The notes under the pieces: generated by a model
The model's input: only the letters and a program-made list of their open reading frames with translations
What the model was told of the DNA's origin: nothing
Databases searched by the model: none
NCBI GenBank assembly: GCA_900468805.1
Contig: UEIF01000009.1
Span: forward strand, 124,001 to 188,000
DNA from: Hyphomicrobiales bacterium
GTDB taxonomy: Bacteria; Pseudomonadota; Alphaproteobacteria; Rhizobiales; Rhizobiaceae
DNA length: 64,000 nucleotides
Direction: 5' to 3'
Shown here: positions 61,672 through 64,000 of the stretch, one piece after another
Layout: every line of letters begins with the position of its first letter
Numbering within the stretch: position 1 is the stretch's first letter
Position numbers and translations under genes: made by a program

Positions 61672-62861
61672 CGATGGGTCCGGCCGGGCGCGCCGGGATG
61701 GATGCAGCCATGGAGCAGGTAAGCGATACGACCCCGCAAGGGAGCAGTGCGGGGCAGATTTCAGTAGAAGCGCGGGTCAGCGATCTCGTCCGGTTGGGCA
61801 TTATCGGGCTTTTTGCCTATTGGACCCTGGAACTGATCGCTCCCTTCGCGCTGATCGTCATCTGGTCGGCCATTCTTGCGGTGGCACTGTTTCCGATGTT
61901 CGACGCGCTCTCGCGGCTGATCGGCAACCGGCCGGTGATTTCGGCTTTCGTCATCGTCGTCAGTTGCCTCGTGCTGATTATCGCGCCGCTCGCCCTCGTC
62001 GCGGTCAATTTTGCTGATGCCGTTCAGGCGTTGATCGGCAAGCTGCGGACGGAAGACTTTATCTTGCCTGCAGCGCCGGCAGCCATCAAGGAATGGCCGG
62101 TCATCGGCGAGCGTATCCATGACACCTGGAACCAGATTGCCGGCGACCTGGCGTCCACGATCATCAAATTTCAGGCGCCCATCCGCGAAGTGATGGGCGT
62201 TGTCGTCGCAAAGCTCGCCTCGGTCGGCGGCGGCGTCTTGAGCTTCGTCGCCTCGATTCTGCTTTCCGGCCTGTTTCTCACACGGGCGACGCGACTTGCG
62301 GCAACAGTACAGCTTCTGGCAAATCGGATCGGCGGCGAAAAGGGTGTGGGTTTTGCCCGGCTTGCCGGGAGTACGGTGCGAAATGTCTCGCGGGGTGTCA
62401 TCGGCGTCGCCTTCCTGCAGACGCTGCTTTGCGGTTTGTGCTTTGCCTTCTTCGACATTCCCGCACGCGGTGCACTAACCTTCGCGGTCTTCATGCTCTG
62501 CTTGATGCAGCTCGGCCCGGGGCTGGTGCTCCTGCCAATGATCATCTGGGCGTGGTTCTCCTGGCCATTTGCCGTCGCTCTTGTCTTTACCTGTCTCGCG
62601 GTGCCGATCACGGTGGTCGACAATGTCCTGAAGCCCGTATTGATGGCGCGCGGTCTCTCGACCCCGATGCCCGTCATCCTGATCGGGGTCATCGGTGGTA
62701 CGCTCTCGCATGGACTTCTCGGCCTATTCCTGGGGCCGGTGGTCCTCAGTGTATTCTATGAATTGTTGCGAGCCTGGGCCTGGCCAGCGGCGACAGCAAG
62801 CGGGCATGAACATGGGCCTACCGCCAGCTTGGACGGAAAGGTTCAGCGGTCGGCGCAGTAG
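61668..62861 (+). CDS. AI-2E (PerM/YdiK) family transporter
   Basis: 397 residues if started at GTG 61668, which overlaps the ppk2 stop; ATGs at 61674, 61698 and 61710 are alternatives and none has a strong ribosome site. Seven to eight TM segments with the family profile: LGIIGLFAYWTLELIAPFALIVIWSAILAVALFPMFDAL at the start, a large soluble loop (about 125-190), and VVDNVLKPVLMARGLSTPMPVILIGVIGG near the end. Members include AI-2 exporters and Na+/H+ antiporter-like proteins; substrate unknown. Confidence 0.88.
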   Translation: MTMGPAGRAGMDAAMEQVSDTTPQGSSAGQISVEARVSDLVRLGIIGLFAYWTLELIAPFALIVIWSAILAVALFPMFDALSRLIGNRPVISAFVIVVSCLVLIIAPLALVAVNFADAVQALIGKLRTEDFILPAAPAAIKEWPVIGERIHDTWNQIAGDLASTIIKFQAPIREVMGVVVAKLASVGGGVLSFVASILLSGLFLTRATRLAATVQLLANRIGGEKGVGFARLAGSTVRNVSRGVIGVAFLQTLLCGLCFAFFDIPARGALTFAVFMLCLMQLGPGLVLLPMIIWAWFSWPFAVALVFTCLAVPITVVDNVLKPVLMARGLSTPMPVILIGVIGGTLSHGLLGLFLGPVVLSVFYELLRAWAWPAATASGHEHGPTASLDGKVQRSAQ

Positions 62862-63079
62862 ACGGCAACCTCCTGCTCTATTTCAAGGCATAGCTGCTCA
62901 TATTCGGTGATCAGCTTGTCTTCTCTCGGGCACCCGTTGCGAAAACGGTCCAGCGCATCGACGGCCAGATCATAGGCCTCGAAGATTTCGCCAAGCGTCT
63001 CGCCGGTTATGCCCACGAGACGATGACGGATATCGGGAAGTCGGAGCATCAATTTCCGTCGTCCACGTTCTCGGCTCAT
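62843..63079 (-). CDS. Small hypothetical protein
   Basis: 78 residues from ATG 63079, with GGAG seven bases upstream. Helical and charged: LPDIRHRLVGITGETLGEIF, YDLAVDALDRFRNGC, DKLITEYEQLCLEIEQEV. No family recognised. Its end overlaps the convergent AI-2E gene by 19 bases. Confidence 0.6.
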   Translation of the reverse strand: MSRERGRRKLMLRLPDIRHRLVGITGETLGEIFEAYDLAVDALDRFRNGCPREDKLITEYEQLCLEIEQEVAVYCADR

Positions 63080-63247
63080 CAAGTAGCTCCGTATATCTGC
63101 GCACCCCGCAAATCGTACGAACTCAGGGGAACGCCGCTCGTTCCCGATTGGTTGCCCGAGATTATTCGTAAGAACGGTTCCGTTGGATCACGTCGCGTCA
63201 GATCGAGTTGCGAGGTCCAGAGAGCGGGAGCGTAGCCGAACTCGGAA

Positions 63248-63592
63248 TTAAGGCTTCCAATCGTCGGCATTCAAAGCTTTTACGGTAACGGCAGCGACAA
63301 TGCCGGTCAGCACAATCCCGGCAAAGCCGATTATCAATGACAATATCCGCGCCGAAACATGTTTGGGGGTAAAGTCGCCGTAGCCGATGGTCAGGCCCGT
63401 GACGAACGTGAAATAGAGAGCTTCGTCGAGGCGCCAATCTTCGATGCGCCAGATTGCAAGCCCGCATCCGATCATCACCAGGACCACCCCGGACACGATT
63501 GGCCAGATCACGCGAAGCTGCCTTACCAAGGCGACGAAGAAGAGACGCCGCATTTGCCGATGGGTCAATTCATGGCCAGGTTTCATTGGCAT
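63248..63592 (-). CDS. Two-TM potassium channel protein
   Basis: 114 residues from ATG 63592 (a longer form from 63640 would overlap the upstream gene by 26 bases). TM1 about 30-50, filter TIGYGD (68-73), TM2 about 80-103. There is no RCK or other regulatory domain, unlike the channel at 48479-49534. Follows the Ca2+/H+ exchanger gene on the same strand, likely in one transcript. Confidence 0.88.
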   Translation of the reverse strand: MPMKPGHELTHRQMRRLFFVALVRQLRVIWPIVSGVVLVMIGCGLAIWRIEDWRLDEALYFTFVTGLTIGYGDFTPKHVSARILSLIIGFAGIVLTGIVAAVTVKALNADDWKP

Positions 63593-63614
63593 GTTTTGCA
63601 CCCGCAGATCCGCC

Positions 63615-64000
63615 TCATAGTGTCTGATCGGGCAAAACATATAGCGTCATCGCGAAAATCATGTAGACCATCAGCACCAACACGCCGACGAACCAGGCCG
63701 AGCGTCCGCTATTGGTGACGAACATCGCCGTGATGGTCGCCAGGAAAACCATCACCACGACGCCGGGCGCAAACTGCAGATCCATCGGTGTCGGACCAAT
63801 CAGATAGCTCAACAAGATCAGCACGGGTGCGACGAACAGAGCGATCTGCGAGGCGCTTCCGAGCGCAATGCCCACACTCAAATCGAGACGGTTCTTGCGC
63901 GCACCGGAAAAGGCCGAAGCCATTTCGGCTGCACCTCCGACCAGTGCAACGACGATGAAACCGACAAAGGCAGGCGTCATACCGAAAACCTTGGCGGCCT
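63615..64000 (-). CDS. Ca2+/H+ exchanger (CaCA family), C-terminal part
   Basis: The frame is open to the window edge (AAKVFGMTPAFVGFIVVALVGG at the edge), so only the last 128 codons are visible. The alpha-repeat signature GGAAEMASAFSGARKNRLDLSVGIALGSASQIALF, with its conserved Glu, followed by four TM segments, matches Cax/ChaA/Vcx1-type exchangers that expel Ca2+ in exchange for protons. Ends LPDQTL just before the K+ channel gene. Confidence 0.9.
   Translation of the reverse strand, partial: AAKVFGMTPAFVGFIVVALVGGAAEMASAFSGARKNRLDLSVGIALGSASQIALFVAPVLILLSYLIGPTPMDLQFAPGVVVMVFLATITAMFVTNSGRSAWFVGVLVLMVYMIFAMTLYVLPDQTL

Overview
The window looks like chromosomal DNA of a Rhizobium-type alphaproteobacterium (R. 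etli/leguminosarum-like). This is an inference from content: a cyclic beta-1,2-glucan synthase (NdvB/ChvB), many peptide-type ABC importers, two class III nucleotidyl cyclases, a rhizobial-style palindromic intergenic element, uniformly GC-rich coding sequence, and several GTG/TTG starts. No rRNA, tRNA or CRISPR was recognised. Both ends cut genes: NdvB at the left and a Ca2+/H+ exchanger at the right.

Layout. 1-8.1 kb: ndvB, 5' truncated. 8.1-11.3 kb: nucleotidyl cyclase, SRPBCC protein, cytochrome c, GXWXG/DUF4334 protein and a broken glutathione S-transferase (GST). 11.7-19.7 kb: a compact operon for a family-5 ABC importer with a GNAT acetyltransferase and a GH20 beta-N-acetylhexosaminidase, probably chito-oligosaccharide uptake. 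19.8-23.5 kb: an HxlR regulator divergent from two NAD(P)H oxidoreductases, then a ROK (NagC-type) regulator. 23.8-24.7 kb: EamA exporter. 24.7-33.9 kb: a surface-glycan operon read leftward (epimerase/decarboxylase, three GT2 glycosyltransferases, a trifunctional GT2/NodS-like methyltransferase/NodB-like deacetylase, an ABC exporter). 34.4-42.8 kb: a second family-5 ABC importer whose permeases and double ATPase flank three catabolic enzymes (COG3964 amidohydrolase, RidA, SelA-like PLP enzyme). 42.8-45.2 kb: repeat element, small ORF, second cyclase, amidohydrolase remnant, small secreted protein. 45.6-50.8 kb: a complete counterpart of E. coli yjfIJKLMC (DUF2170, PspA/IM30, DUF2491, DUF350, DUF1190, ATP-grasp ligase) with an inserted K+ channel, split into two divergent arms. 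50.8-51.3 kb: decayed integrase and insertion-sequence debris. 51.3-57.2 kb: TolB/TPR membrane protein, CYTH phosphatase-like protein, DUF2950, DUF3300. 57.5-64 kb: DUF3302/HlyD pair, SulP, PPK2, AI-2E transporter, a second K+ channel and the Ca2+/H+ exchanger.

The right half is dominated by envelope and ion-stress functions (PspA module, DUF3300/DUF2950, two K+ channels, SulP, Ca2+/H+ exchanger, and polyphosphate enzymes CYTH and PPK2). The left half is dominated by glycan synthesis and scavenging. The best candidates for new biology are the PspA/ATP-grasp/K+-channel module, the trifunctional Nod-like enzyme in the glycan cluster, and the COG3964/RidA/SelA-like catabolic operon. Several gene remnants (GST, an FAD reductase N-terminus, an amidohydrolase C-terminus, an integrase) mark sites of past rearrangement. 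All functional calls come from reading translated sequence; no database search was run.
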